A DNA stretch of 64,000 nt, taken from Mesorhizobium liriopis. GTDB taxonomy: Bacteria > Pseudomonadota > Alphaproteobacteria > Rhizobiales > Rhizobiaceae. A program made the translations under genes and the position numbers. A model generated the notes under the pieces. The model searched no databases. It had not been told where the DNA came from and saw only the letters and a program-made list of their open reading frames with translations. The stretch is taken from positions 1-64,000 of the forward strand of contig NZ_JAMXQS010000010.1 in NCBI RefSeq assembly GCF_024053505.1, written 5' to 3'. Numbering within the stretch: the first letter of the stretch is position 1; every line of letters begins with the position of its first letter. This document shows, one piece after another, positions 32,641 to 41,804 of this stretch.

Positions 32641-33549
32641 GTGGCAGAGGCCTTGGCAGGCACGAGAAGCAGGGCCGAGGCACATGCGCTCGGCGTGTTT
32701 CTGCTGCTGGTCTCGAACCTCTTCTTCGCGCTTTCGGGCGTCTTCACCAAGAGCATTCAGGCCGATCTCTGGACGATCCTCGGATGGCGCGGCCTCGTCG
32801 GCGGTGTGCTCGTCGCCCTCTATGTGGCGCTCAAGCAGCGCCGCGCGGGACAGCCCGTCGATCTGAGGCTCGACCGGCGGGGCTGGTTGATCGCCGTCGT
32901 GAGCGCGGGCGCCAGCGTCCTCTTCATCGGCTCATTCAAGCTTACCAGCGTAGCGAGCGTGGTCGTGATCTACGCGACCATGCCTTTCATGGCAGCCGCC
33001 CTCGCCTTTTTCGTGTTCGGCGAGCGCTTGGGATCGCGCACCCTGATTGCTGCCGGGCTTTCATTTCTCGGCGTGGTGATTTCGGTGCGTGGCGGCCTGG
33101 GCGAGGGCCAACTTTTCGGTGATCTCGTCGCCGTCGCGATGACCTTCGCCTGCGCCGTCTATATCGTCATGGTCCGCGCATTCCAGAACACGAATTCGGT
33201 CTGGGCCAGCGGCGTCGCAGCTCTCATCCTCGTGCCGGTCGGTCTTTTGTTCGGCGATTACAGCGCGATATCGTGGCAGGATGCCCTGCTGATGACCCTG
33301 TTCGGCGCGAGCTTCGCAGCGGCGATCATACTCTGGACCGAAGGCGGCAGGCTCGTGCCTTCGGGCGAAGCGGGGCTGTTGGGTACGGCGGAAATGCCCA
33401 TCGCGGTCGGGCTCGCTTGGATCTTCATCGGCGAGGTTCCCGGCACGTGGAGCCTCGCCGGTGGTGTGATCGTGCTCGCGGCGGTCGCCTGCCACGCATG
33501 GTTGGACATGCGAGCGCGGCAGAAAGCTGCGCCTCAATCGGTGAGATAA
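32641..33549 (+). CDS. DMT-family transporter (EamA domains)
   Basis: A 302-residue inner-membrane protein with ten predicted helices in two EamA repeats, drug/metabolite transporter superfamily. Repeat 1 begins at GVFLLLVSNLFFALSGVF and repeat 2 at GDLVAVAMTFACAVYIVMV; each ends in the usual GE-containing helix (FGERLGSRTLI; IGEVPGTWSLAGG). Substrate unknown. GTG start with GGGGTGAGAC upstream; ends 96 bp before the convergent DUF2336 gene. Confidence 0.92.
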   Translation: MAEALAGTRSRAEAHALGVFLLLVSNLFFALSGVFTKSIQADLWTILGWRGLVGGVLVALYVALKQRRAGQPVDLRLDRRGWLIAVVSAGASVLFIGSFKLTSVASVVVIYATMPFMAAALAFFVFGERLGSRTLIAAGLSFLGVVISVRGGLGEGQLFGDLVAVAMTFACAVYIVMVRAFQNTNSVWASGVAALILVPVGLLFGDYSAISWQDALLMTLFGASFAAAIILWTEGGRLVPSGEAGLLGTAEMPIAVGLAWIFIGEVPGTWSLAGGVIVLAAVACHAWLDMRARQKAAPQSVR

Positions 33550-33644
33550 ATTCGATCCACCCCCAACTGTCTGAATGGATACTGCTCCAAAGTCTTCAGA
33601 CGGAGAGAGCGGTGATCTGCACCACTCAGAACAGGCAAGTCGCG

Positions 33645-34763
33645 TCAGGCCGCCATCACTGCGAGCGCATGTTGCCGCGCATTGGCGCGCAACGCGTCGA
33701 GGTGGATGGATTTCAGCAATGCGACGAGTTCGGGCGACAGCTTGGCGCCGCAGGACTGGAGCAGCAGATAGGCAATCTCTTGCGTCCCCGCGATCCGCCT
33801 GCCCGTTTCGACCTCGCACCAAAGCGCCAGCGCCTGAAGAAGGACGATGTCGAGAGCCGCACTGATGCCGGCTTTGCGGAACAGCGCGACGATAGCCCTT
33901 TGCTGGCCACCGGCGAGCAGGGTTGCAACGCGCGAGCCGTCAGTTCCGGTAAGAGCCGCAACCGCGGCGGCGAGGAAGTCCGTTCGTCCGGCGGCGACAG
34001 CGCGAACCAGAAGCGATTCGGTCAGCTGGCCCCGCAGGCGCAGGTGCTCGACAAGCGCGGGATATTCGGCGTTCGGCACGGTGTCGATAAGCGACGGCAC
34101 TGCGCGGGTGCAGGCATCGTGCACGACCGCCTCGGCCCAGAGCTTACCCATCGAAGCGGCGATGAGAGGAGCGGTTTTCAGCGCTTCGCCGAGTTGCATC
34201 AGGAGAAGCAGGCGGCAGTCAGCCGGCAGGCGCGGATCACGGATCAGCGCTTCGCGGACGGTGCCGCAGGAACCGAGGCGTTCAGCGACGCGGCGGAAGC
34301 TCAGCGGCGCGATTTCGGCACCTTCATTGGCAAGCAAAGCCAGCACCGCCTCGCTTGCGCCGAGCTCGGTGATGGCGGCGGAAACCGCGATGGAAACGGT
34401 AGGTCTTGCGGCAACCATAGCCTGGATCGCAGGCGTACCGAGTGCAACGCGCTCGATGAGGTCGGCATCGGCGAGAAGCGGCGAGCGGGCGATGACCATG
34501 CCGGCGATTTCCGGCTGGTCGGCGGCAAGTGCGGCGATCACCTGCAGCGGCGCGTTGCGGCTCATCGACAGCGCGTCCGCGAGCGCCATGCGGACGCGGG
34601 GCGACGGGTCATCGAGCAGAAAGGTCAGCGCGGCTTCTGCGGCGCAGCGGTCATCGAAGTTGGGCCGGCCCGCGCAGAAGGCCCGTGCCAACGCCGCACT
34701 GGCAGCGGCCCGCTCGGTCACCGGAGCCGTGCGGACCCACTTCAAGAAGAATTCCACGATCAT
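33645..34763 (-). CDS. DUF2336 protein
   Basis: A 372-residue soluble, helix-rich protein of the DUF2336 family, common in alphaproteobacteria and without an established biochemical role. It is Ala/Leu-rich and reads as a series of HEAT-like helical pairs (LLDDPSPRVRMALADALS, then IAALAADQPEIAGMVIARSPLL). Start taken as the ATG at 34763 (MIVEFFLKWV); the frame is open upstream but that part lacks family character. A GTAAAC repeat lies 70-95 bp upstream and may be regulatory. Confidence 0.83.
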   Translation of the reverse strand: MIVEFFLKWVRTAPVTERAAASAALARAFCAGRPNFDDRCAAEAALTFLLDDPSPRVRMALADALSMSRNAPLQVIAALAADQPEIAGMVIARSPLLADADLIERVALGTPAIQAMVAARPTVSIAVSAAITELGASEAVLALLANEGAEIAPLSFRRVAERLGSCGTVREALIRDPRLPADCRLLLLMQLGEALKTAPLIAASMGKLWAEAVVHDACTRAVPSLIDTVPNAEYPALVEHLRLRGQLTESLLVRAVAAGRTDFLAAAVAALTGTDGSRVATLLAGGQQRAIVALFRKAGISAALDIVLLQALALWCEVETGRRIAGTQEIAYLLLQSCGAKLSPELVALLKSIHLDALRANARQHALAVMAA

Positions 34764-34833
34764 GACCGGCTCGCCCCCCGGGTCACCAACCCCAGGCGAC
34801 CACAGCACAACCTTAGCGAGCCAATGGTTTACG

Positions 34834-34856
34834 AAACGTTTACCATATCTCTTAAG
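34834..34856 (-). promoter_or_regulatory. GTAAAC direct repeat / imperfect palindrome upstream of DUF2336
   Basis: On the minus strand the motif reads ATGGTAAACG, TTT, CGTAAACCAT: GTAAAC occurs twice, one helical turn apart, within an imperfect ATGGT...ACCAT palindrome. It lies just before the DUF2336 gene and touches the nitroreductase stop. It resembles a TTAACCAT-type cell-cycle regulator site only loosely, so the binding factor is unknown. Confidence 0.35.
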
Positions 34857-35433
34857 AAGTCGGCGCGACCCATTCCGACAACACATCGGAAACGGCCGGA
34901 CGCGGCCGCTCGGGCACCTCGCCCTGGTGGGTCCCGATATGGACGAAGCCCACGATCCGTTCGTGAGGCGCGAGCCCGAACAGGTCGCGGCTTTCAGGGA
35001 TGTCGGAATACCAGTTGGTGATCCAGTTGCCCTTATAGCCGAGCGCATGCACGGCATTGAGCAGGTTCATGGCCGCGGCACCGCCCGACAGGAACATTTC
35101 CCATTCGGGGATCTTGGGGCTTTCCTTGGTGCAGGAGACGATGCCGATCACCAGTGGCGCCCGGGAAAAGCGGGAAAGCTCCTGATTGCGCCGGCCCTCG
35201 CTCAACGGCCCTTCCCGCGCTTCCGCGAGTGCCGCGAGCCTCTGACCGACCGTGATGCGCGCGTCGCCGCGAAACAGGATGAACCGCCAGGGTGCCAGCC
35301 GGCCGTGATCGGGCACACGGATGGCGGCGCTGACGATGCGCTCGATCTCGCTGTTAGAAGGCGCAGGCTCGACCAGCTCATGGATCGGGGGCGATGTACG
35401 GGAAAGGAGGAGATCGAGTTTGTCAGCTTGCAT
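34852..35433 (-). CDS. Nitroreductase family protein
   Basis: A 193-residue FMN-dependent oxidoreductase of the YdjA-like branch. FMN-binding features include the early basic patch SRTSPPIHEL, the AAIRVPDHGRLAPWRFI segment, SGGAAAMNLLNAVHALGY and the C-terminal GFVHIGT. The physiological substrate is unknown; such enzymes reduce nitro-compounds or quinones in vitro. Divergent from the secreted Gly-rich protein gene and upstream of DUF2336 on the same strand. Confidence 0.9.
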   Translation of the reverse strand: MQADKLDLLLSRTSPPIHELVEPAPSNSEIERIVSAAIRVPDHGRLAPWRFILFRGDARITVGQRLAALAEAREGPLSEGRRNQELSRFSRAPLVIGIVSCTKESPKIPEWEMFLSGGAAAMNLLNAVHALGYKGNWITNWYSDIPESRDLFGLAPHERIVGFVHIGTHQGEVPERPRPAVSDVLSEWVAPTS

Positions 35434-35520
35434 GGTGCTTCAGATATGGGATCGGTCAGGTTGGAGCAAGACGACAGGATCCGCCTTGAATTCACCACCG
35501 AGAGAGGCTTGAAAGAGCGC

Positions 35521-36657
35521 ATGCAAATCAGCCGCCGCAGCCATCTCGCCGCCTTTGCCTTCGGGTTGGCCATGGCTGTCGCGATTCCCGCATCCGCCCA
35601 GCAGGGCGGCCCCGGCGGTGGCGGTGGACCCGGAGGTCCCGGCGGCGGCATGGGCGGTCCGGGCGGAGGCCCCGAGGGCGGGCGCAGGGTGCGCGGCGAG
35701 TTCGGCTCGGACCAGCTTCTTTTCACGCCTGCCGCGCCGCGGCCACCCGCCGAACGCGAGCCCCTGCCCGATTTCGGTGCGGCACGCGATCCGGGCCGCG
35801 ATCTCCAATTGCCGAGCATCACGGGTTACGCCCCGCAGCAGACGACGAAGCCGCTTTCCCAGCAGGGTCTCGGGAGCGTGACGCTTTCCGCCAAGATGGT
35901 TGAGAGCGGCAGTGACATCACACGCGGGATCGTCTGGCGCGTGTTCAAGCCTGAGCCGAACAAGGAAGGCAAGCTGCCGCTGGTGGCATCCGCACGCGGC
36001 GGCACGAGCACCTTTCAGATCGAGCCAGGGTCCTATCTCGTCCATGCCTCCTTCGGCCGCGCGGGCGCCACCAAGCGCATCACCGTGGGGCGGGATGGCA
36101 ACAAGGAATCGCTGGTGATCGACGCCGGCGGCCTCGAACTGAACGCTGTTCTGCCGGGCGGCGGGCCGATCGACCCGGCCAAGCTCAAATTCTCGATCTA
36201 TGAGGCCCAGGAAGGTCCGACCGGCGAGCGCGCACTGATCGTCCCCGACGTGGCGCCGAACACCGTCGTGCGCCTGAATTCCGGCGTCTACCACATCGTT
36301 TCGAACTACGGTGCGGTGAACGCCGTGGCGCGCTCGGATATCCGCGTGGAAGCCGGCAAGCTGACACAGGCGACGGTGGAGCACCGTGCGGCGCAGATCA
36401 CCTTCAAGCTCCTGCGCGACGCCGGCGGCGAGGCTATGGCAGATACGTCGTGGTCGGTGCTCACCGATGGCGGCGATTCGATTCGCGAAGCGGTCGGGCC
36501 TTACGCGTCGATGGTGCTGGCGGAGGGCGACTATGTGGTGATCGCCAAGAACCGCGAGCGCATCTATCAGAAGGAACTTTCGGTCAAGCCGGGTGACGAT
36601 GAGGAAGTCGATGTTCTGGCAAACGACGCATCCTCGGCCGACGAAGGCGCCGACTAG
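35521..36657 (+). CDS. Exported Gly-rich protein with three beta-type repeats, function unknown
   Basis: A 378-residue protein with an N-terminal signal peptide (basic MQISRRSH, hydrophobic core, cleavage after ASA near residue 24) followed by a Gly/Pro-rich stretch of about 30 residues (GGPGGGGGPGGPGGG pattern). The rest has at least three segments with the pattern hydrophobic-G-x-Y-x-V ... V-x-x-G (IEPGSYLVHASFGRAG; LNSGVYHIVSNYGAVN; LAEGDYVVIAKNRE), suggesting repeated small beta-sandwich domains. An upstream in-frame ATG (35447) exists but would bury the signal peptide. Its 3' end overlaps the convergent acyltransferase by 74 bp. I do not recognise a named family. Confidence 0.78.
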   Translation: MQISRRSHLAAFAFGLAMAVAIPASAQQGGPGGGGGPGGPGGGMGGPGGGPEGGRRVRGEFGSDQLLFTPAAPRPPAEREPLPDFGAARDPGRDLQLPSITGYAPQQTTKPLSQQGLGSVTLSAKMVESGSDITRGIVWRVFKPEPNKEGKLPLVASARGGTSTFQIEPGSYLVHASFGRAGATKRITVGRDGNKESLVIDAGGLELNAVLPGGGPIDPAKLKFSIYEAQEGPTGERALIVPDVAPNTVVRLNSGVYHIVSNYGAVNAVARSDIRVEAGKLTQATVEHRAAQITFKLLRDAGGEAMADTSWSVLTDGGDSIREAVGPYASMVLAEGDYVVIAKNRERIYQKELSVKPGDDEEVDVLANDASSADEGAD

Positions 36658-37477
36658 CGGAGAGTTTCGGAATCTCCAGCTCGAAAACGCGCTCCCGCAA
36701 CAATGCGATGATCGCCTTGCGGTCTTTGATTTCGGCAAGCTCATCCCAGCGGACCAGTTTGCCGAGGCGCGCGGTAATGGTCTTGCCTGCGAGACGACGG
36801 AACTCGCGAATGATGAGCGAAAGCCGCAAGGTCAGCGAGAACCGGCTGACCGCGTGAAACGAGAAGCCGTTCTGGCCTTCGAAGAAAACTGGCAGCACAT
36901 CGGCCCGCGCCTCCTGAATGAGCTTGGCGACGAAGAGTTTCCACGGCAGATCCTCGGCACGACCGAACACTTTCGGCGCGGTCGCAACGGCACCCGCTGG
37001 GAAGATCGCGATGATCGTGCCGGCATTCAGTAGCGCGAGCGCTTCCCGGCGCATTTCGAGATTGCGCTTCTGCGCCTCCTTGGTCTCGTCGAAATCGACC
37101 GCGAGCGCGTAAGGGCGGAGTTCGGGGACGCGCAGGAGATCGGCGTGAATGAGAACGCGGAACGGGCGGCCGAGCTGTTCGGCAATGGACAAAAGCGCGA
37201 TCCCGTCGGCCAAGCCGAACGGATGGTTGGCGACGATCACAAGCGGGCGTTGCGGTTCATTCTCCGGAAGCCTCGCGCCTTCGAGGGAGAGACCGACGCC
37301 CGCTAGCGAGAGCATGTGTGTGAAGACCTGCTCCCCGGTCGGAACCACATTGCGGCGCCACCAGTCATAGCTTTCCGCGTAGCGATTGCGCCCCGAAAGC
37401 TGCTCGATCGTGCGGATCACGGCGCGCTTGATCAGCGGCTGCTGCGGGCTGGCGTAAGACAATTCGGCAAAGCGCAT
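36584..37477 (-). CDS. Lysophospholipid acyltransferase family protein
   Basis: A 297-residue PlsC-like acyltransferase of the branch related to hemolysin-type or ornithine-lipid acyltransferases. The catalytic motif is ANHPFGLADG (spacing H-x5-D, as in this branch), followed by FPAGAVATAPKVFG, which corresponds to the usual FPEG block. No membrane helix is obvious except a weak one after the motif. The last 20 or so residues are Arg-rich (RRLRRPRMRR) and are encoded antisense to the neighbouring gene's 3' end, suggesting loss of an original stop codon. Confidence 0.86.
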   Translation of the reverse strand: MRFAELSYASPQQPLIKRAVIRTIEQLSGRNRYAESYDWWRRNVVPTGEQVFTHMLSLAGVGLSLEGARLPENEPQRPLVIVANHPFGLADGIALLSIAEQLGRPFRVLIHADLLRVPELRPYALAVDFDETKEAQKRNLEMRREALALLNAGTIIAIFPAGAVATAPKVFGRAEDLPWKLFVAKLIQEARADVLPVFFEGQNGFSFHAVSRFSLTLRLSLIIREFRRLAGKTITARLGKLVRWDELAEIKDRKAIIALLRERVFELEIPKLSASRRLRRPRMRRLPEHRLPHRHPA

Positions 37478-37611
37478 CCGGGCCTCGCAAGGAATGAGTT
37501 TTGCGAGGTTTATGGCCGGGCTGTGCGACGGGGGTATGAAGGTCGGTGTGAAGCGCGTCGCAGGTGGGGCGAGGTGAACGCTTCGATCACCTCACCGGCT
37601 CCAAGGACGAA

Positions 37612-39609
37612 CTAAGCGACGTAAGCCGCTTCCACCTTCCGCTTCACATCCGGCGGCGTCGCTTCCGCCGTCAGTTCCGCGATCGCATCGGTCAGCGACA
37701 GAGAACGCCCGTCGCGCGAACCGAGCCGGCGCATGTTCACCGTGCCCTCTTCCGCTTCGCGCTTGCCGCAGACGAGGATCACCGGGACCTTGGCAAGACT
37801 GTGCTCACGGACCTTGTAGTTGATCTTCTCGTTGCGCAGGTCGATCTCAACGATCAAGCCTGCCGCGCGGAGCTTGCGGGCGACGTCCTCGGCGTAGGCG
37901 TCAGCCTCTGACGTGATCGTTGTGACAACCACCTGCGCTGGCGCGAACCAGAGCGGGAAGTGGCCGGAATAGTTCTCGATCAGGATGCCGAGGAAGCGCT
38001 CCATGGAGCCGCAGATGGCGCGGTGGACCATGACGGGCTGCTTCTTCTCGCCATCGGTGTCGATGTAGAACGCGCCGAAGCGTTCGGGCAGATTAAAATC
38101 GACCTGCGTCGTGCCGCACTGCCAGTCGCGGCCGATCGCATCGCGCAGGACATATTCGAACTTCGGCCCATAGAACGCACCCTCGCCCGGGTTGACCGAG
38201 GTCTTGATCTGGCCGCCCGAGGCTTCCTGAATGCGCTCGAGCACGCGCGCCATGATGCTCTCCGCCAGGTCCCATGCAGCGTCCGAGCCGACGCGCTTTT
38301 CGGGGCGCGTGGAGAGCTTCACATGGAATTCCGTGAAACCGAAATCGGCATAAACCGAGAGGATCAGGTCGTTGATGCGCAGGCACTCGGCTTCGAGCTG
38401 TTCTTCGGTGCAGAAGATGTGCGCATCGTCCTGTGTGAAGCCACGCACGCGCATGAGCCCATGCAGCGCGCCGGACGGCTCATAGCGGTGGACATTGCCG
38501 AACTCGGCGAGCTTCACGGGCAGATCGCGGTATGACTTCAAGCCGTGCTTGAAGATCTGGACGTGGCCCGGGCAATTCATGGGCTTCAGCGCAAAAACGC
38601 GATCATCGTCGGTGTCGTCTCCGGCGACCGTGACCTTGAACATGTTGTCGCGATACCAGCCCCAGTGGCCGGAGATTTCCCACAGCGACTTGTCGAGCAC
38701 CTGCGGGGCGTTGACCTCCTCGTAGTCCTGCTCGGCCAGGCGGCGGCGCATATAGGCAACGAGGTTCTGGAACATGCGCCAGCCCTTGGAGTGCCAGAAC
38801 ACGACGCCGGGGCCTTCCTCCTGGAAGTGGAACAGATCCATCTCGCGGCCGAGCTTGCGGTGGTCGCGCTTCTCGGCCTCCTCCAGCATGGTGATATACT
38901 GGTCGAGCTGCGCCTGGTCGGCCCAGGCAGTCGCGTAGATGCGCGTGAGCATCGGCTTGGTGGAGTCGCCGCGCCAGTAGGCACCCGCCACCTTCATCAG
39001 CTTGAAGGCGCTTCCGATCTGACCCGTCGAGGCCATATGGGGACCACGGCACAGGTCGAACCAGTCGCCTTGCGCGTAAATCTTGAGGTCCTGATCGGCG
39101 GGAATCGCGTCGATCAGCTCGACCTTGTAGCCCTCGCCTTTATCGGCAAAGACTTTCCGCGCCTTGTCGCGATCCCAGACGTCAACCGTGAACGGCTTAT
39201 TGCGTGCGATGATCTCGCGCATCTTCTTTTCGATGGCGGGGAAGTCTTCGGGCGTGAAGGGCGTTGCGCGGGCGAAGTCGTAGTAGAAGCCGTTCTCGAT
39301 CACCGGGCCGATGGTGACCTGCGTGTCGGGCCAAAGCTCCTGTACGGCTTCGGCGAGCACGTGCGCGGCATCGTGACGGATCAGTTCCAGAGCGCGCGGG
39401 TCTTCGCGCGTGACGATCTCGATCTTGCCATTGGATTCGATGGGTACGGAAAGATCGCGCAAGCTTCCATCGAGCGCGATGGCGACGGCCTTCTTGGCGA
39501 GCGACTTGGAGATGCTCTCGGCAACATTCGCGCCGGTCGTGCCGGCGGGGAAGTCACGAACAGAGCCATCAGGGAATGTGAGCGAAAGGGCGGACGCGTC
39601 GAGCGTCAT
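37612..39609 (-). CDS. thrS: Threonyl-tRNA synthetase
   Basis: Class II synthetase that charges tRNA-Thr. The 665-residue product starts at the ATG at 39609 ([15 protein letters not shown]); the longer open frame upstream lacks similarity. Domain order: TGS ([13 protein letters not shown]), editing domain ([17 protein letters not shown] with the HxxxH pair), catalytic core with zinc ligands ([18 protein letters not shown]-like block, [13 protein letters not shown]) and C-terminal anticodon-binding domain ([11 protein letters not shown]). A single gene between the convergent acyltransferase and yidD. Confidence 0.98.
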   Translation of the reverse strand: MTLDASALSLTFPDGSVRDFPAGTTGANVAESISKSLAKKAVAIALDGSLRDLSVPIESNGKIEIVTREDPRALELIRHDAAHVLAEAVQELWPDTQVTIGPVIENGFYYDFARATPFTPEDFPAIEKKMREIIARNKPFTVDVWDRDKARKVFADKGEGYKVELIDAIPADQDLKIYAQGDWFDLCRGPHMASTGQIGSAFKLMKVAGAYWRGDSTKPMLTRIYATAWADQAQLDQYITMLEEAEKRDHRKLGREMDLFHFQEEGPGVVFWHSKGWRMFQNLVAYMRRRLAEQDYEEVNAPQVLDKSLWEISGHWGWYRDNMFKVTVAGDDTDDDRVFALKPMNCPGHVQIFKHGLKSYRDLPVKLAEFGNVHRYEPSGALHGLMRVRGFTQDDAHIFCTEEQLEAECLRINDLILSVYADFGFTEFHVKLSTRPEKRVGSDAAWDLAESIMARVLERIQEASGGQIKTSVNPGEGAFYGPKFEYVLRDAIGRDWQCGTTQVDFNLPERFGAFYIDTDGEKKQPVMVHRAICGSMERFLGILIENYSGHFPLWFAPAQVVVTTITSEADAYAEDVARKLRAAGLIVEIDLRNEKINYKVREHSLAKVPVILVCGKREAEEGTVNMRRLGSRDGRSLSLTDAIAELTAEATPPDVKRKVEAAYVA

Positions 39610-39706
39610 GGCGTGAACTCCTATCCAATCCTGCCTACGAGCGCAGGTGGTTGATATGCAGGCTTGCGGGGTTGGCCTTAAAGGCTGAGCCTCGAGCCGT
39701 AAAGGC

Positions 39707-40015
39707 TCAGTGTCGCGCCAGCCGCCAAGGCGCCCACCAGCGCCAAGTCTGATGTGGGCCGGTCGGCACGCGGTCGATGCCATGGGTGCCAAATGGGCCG
39801 CAGCGGGTCACACGGAAAACGGAAAGCCAGCCACCGGTCCAGAGGCCGTACCGCGCAATGGCCTCATAAGAATATTCGGAACAGGTGGGCAGATGGCGGC
39901 AGCTGTTGCCGATGAATCCAGACAATGTGAGCTGATAAAGTCGCACGAAGCCGGTGCCGAAGAGCCGGCCGGGCGTCTTACGCCACGGTCCCTCCCAATT
40001 GCGGGAGCCGGCCAT
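39707..40015 (-). CDS. yidD: Membrane protein insertion efficiency factor YidD
   Basis: YidD assists YidC-dependent insertion of inner-membrane proteins. The 102-residue product shows the family pattern [22 protein letters not shown], then AIARYG and [14 protein letters not shown], with the conserved cysteines CRHLPTCS and RCGP. It overlaps the preceding scaffold-like gene by one base, so the two are coupled. The location away from rpmH-rnpA-yidC is normal for Hyphomicrobiales. Confidence 0.95.
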   Translation of the reverse strand: MAGSRNWEGPWRKTPGRLFGTGFVRLYQLTLSGFIGNSCRHLPTCSEYSYEAIARYGLWTGGWLSVFRVTRCGPFGTHGIDRVPTGPHQTWRWWAPWRLARH

Positions 40016-40455
40016 CAGGCGGCCTGCGCGCCCTTCTCGATCTGGTCGAGCGCATCGACCACGGCGTCGAAGGTGAGCATGGTGGAAGCGTGGCGGGCTT
40101 TATAGTCGCGCACGGGTTCAAGATAGCGCAGATCTTCGAAGCGGCCTTGCGGTGGCACGCCGTTTTCCTTCAGCATCGCAAGCATGGTCCGTCGAAGAGC
40201 ACGGAGCTCTTCTGCACTCGTTCCGACGATATGGCTTGCCATGATCGAGGAACTGGCCTGCCCAAGCGCGCAGGCTTTCACGCGGTGGGCGAAGTCGGAG
40301 ACCACGCCGTTTTCGAGCTTGAGATCGACCGAAACGGTCGAGCCACAGAGCTTGGAATGCGCAGTCGCAGTGGCATGCGGCGCATCAAGCTTGCCGATCC
40401 GGCCGATATTTCCCGCGAAACCAAGAATCTTGGCGTTGTAGACATCGTCGATCAT
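40015..40455 (-). CDS. IscU/SufU-like iron-sulfur scaffold family protein lacking key ligands
   Basis: A 146-residue protein with the NifU-N/IscU fold. Canonical scaffolds bind the cluster with three cysteines and an aspartate. Here only Cys37 (KLCGST) and Cys62 (KACALGQASSS) remain; the CGD aspartate position is Ser39 and the third cysteine region reads KARHASTML. The protein may therefore not build clusters in the standard way. ATG at 40455 is used; GTG at 40461 is possible. It is coupled to yidD and divergent from folE. Confidence 0.85.
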   Translation of the reverse strand: MIDDVYNAKILGFAGNIGRIGKLDAPHATATAHSKLCGSTVSVDLKLENGVVSDFAHRVKACALGQASSSIMASHIVGTSAEELRALRRTMLAMLKENGVPPQGRFEDLRYLEPVRDYKARHASTMLTFDAVVDALDQIEKGAQAA

Positions 40456-40505
40456 GAGCACTAATCCGATGCCGGACGGTGAACGGGCTGTGTCGCCTCT
40501 TTGCC

Positions 40506-40534
40506 TTTCATCCGGCGTTTGCCGTCAATATATA
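40506..40534 (+). promoter_or_regulatory. Candidate promoter for folE-hisI
   Basis: TTTCAT (40506-40511), 17-nt spacer, TATATA (40529-40534). The -10 box is good, the -35 weak. It lies in the 138-bp divergent region and predicts a leader of about 55 nt before the ATG at 40594. Confidence 0.4.
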
Positions 40535-40593
40535 GAGACCGTGCGTCACGCGCGGCAAGGTTCGCGCTTTTCAGAAAACGGGCGCAGCGGGAA

Positions 40594-41238
40594 ATGTCGA
40601 TGGACGCCGTGATCAAGACCATCCAGCCGAAAGCTCTCAACGATGACCGTCCGGCCGTGAAGCAGCCGACGCAGGCGGAAGTGGAGGCGGCGGTGCGCAC
40701 GCTCATCCAGTGGGCGGGTGACGATCCATCGCGCGAAGGGCTGCTCGATACGCCGGCACGGGTGGCGCGCGCCTATCGCGAAATGTTCAACGGCTATGTG
40801 CAGGACCCGGTGGCCGAACTCGGCCGCACTTTCGAGGAAGTGTCGGGCTTCGACGACATGGTGCTGATGAAGGACATCGCCTTCCACTCGCACTGCGAGC
40901 ACCACATGGTGCCGATCGTCGGACGCGCGCATGTCGCGTATCTTCCGGCAGGCCGCGTGGTGGGATTATCGAAGATCGCACGCGTCGTGGACATTTTCGC
41001 ACATCGTTTGCAGACGCAGGAATCGATCACCGCGCAGATCGCCGAGACGATCCAGGATGTGCTGGCTCCCCGCGGCGTCGCCGTGATGATCGAGGCTGAG
41101 CACATGTGCATGGCGATGCGTGGCATCCGCAAGACCGGCTCGACCACGTTGACCTCGACCTTCACCGGCGAATTCAAGGACCGGCCCGAGGAGCAGATCC
41201 GCTTCATGACCATGCTGCGCGGAGTGAACGCGAAGTGA
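40594..41238 (+). CDS. folE: GTP cyclohydrolase I
   Basis: Converts GTP to 7,8-dihydroneopterin triphosphate, the first step of folate synthesis. The 214-residue product (ATG at 40594, [12 protein letters not shown]) has the zinc ligands in [11 protein letters not shown] and [10 protein letters not shown], and the [19 protein letters not shown] signature. The open frame extends further upstream across the promoter and is not used. The stop overlaps the hisI start (GTGA). It supplies the folate pathway used by gcvT in the same window, although not cotranscribed with it. Confidence 0.96.
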   Translation: MSMDAVIKTIQPKALNDDRPAVKQPTQAEVEAAVRTLIQWAGDDPSREGLLDTPARVARAYREMFNGYVQDPVAELGRTFEEVSGFDDMVLMKDIAFHSHCEHHMVPIVGRAHVAYLPAGRVVGLSKIARVVDIFAHRLQTQESITAQIAETIQDVLAPRGVAVMIEAEHMCMAMRGIRKTGSTTLTSTFTGEFKDRPEEQIRFMTMLRGVNAK

Positions 41239-41651
41239 CGCTGCGGTTTGCGGCGCCACGTTCGGACAAACACGCGAACGAAGAAGGCCTCGAGTTCGCG
41301 CCGCGCTTTGGGACGGATGGGCTGCTGACGGCCGTTGTCACGGATGCGCAGTCCGGTGAACTTCTGATGGTCGCGCATATGAACGAGGAAGCGCTGCGGC
41401 TGACACTTGAAACCGGAATCGCGCATTACTGGTCGCGGTCAAGAAGTGAACTCTGGAAGAAGGGTGAGACTTCGGGAAATTTCCAGAAGGTCAAAGAGCT
41501 TCGGACGGATTGCGATCAGGATGCGGTCTGGCTGAAGGTGGATGTGCAGGGGGATGGCGCGACATGCCATACGGGACGGCGGTCGTGTTTTTATCGGCGA
41601 ATTGATGTTGAGGGGGATGATGTAAAGCTGGTGAGGGACGCGTCACAGTGA
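41235..41651 (+). CDS. hisI: Phosphoribosyl-AMP cyclohydrolase
   Basis: Opens the purine ring of phosphoribosyl-AMP in histidine biosynthesis. The 138-residue stand-alone enzyme starts with GTG overlapping the folE stop. Diagnostic features: [28 protein letters not shown]-like [19 protein letters not shown], and the zinc/metal cysteines in RTDCDQDA and [13 protein letters not shown]. No fused HisE domain is present. hisI beside folE is a conserved arrangement in this order. Confidence 0.97.
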   Translation: MTLRFAAPRSDKHANEEGLEFAPRFGTDGLLTAVVTDAQSGELLMVAHMNEEALRLTLETGIAHYWSRSRSELWKKGETSGNFQKVKELRTDCDQDAVWLKVDVQGDGATCHTGRRSCFYRRIDVEGDDVKLVRDASQ

Positions 41652-41804
41652 GTGGTCCGGGGTGGCGGTGACGCCGCTACATTCTCAACATCCGCAGTCA
41701 GTCCTCCAAACCAGATCCCTGATCCCCCCTTCGTCCAACTTCCGCCTATTCACCAATCTATATTGTCTGCCTGTGTAGCGTGGCGTTGAGTCGTGGAGGC
41801 GTCG

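Noticed and set aside
33847-35446. Plus-strand open frame running into the exported Gly-rich protein gene
   Set aside because: It is antisense to the DUF2336 and nitroreductase genes. The signal peptide at 35521 shows where the real gene starts.
39685-39710. CTGAGCC/GGCTCAG stem at the yidD 3' end as terminator or T-box part
   Set aside because: The 7-bp stem overlaps the yidD stop and has no T-run. No T-box core sequence precedes thrS, and T-boxes are not expected in this group.
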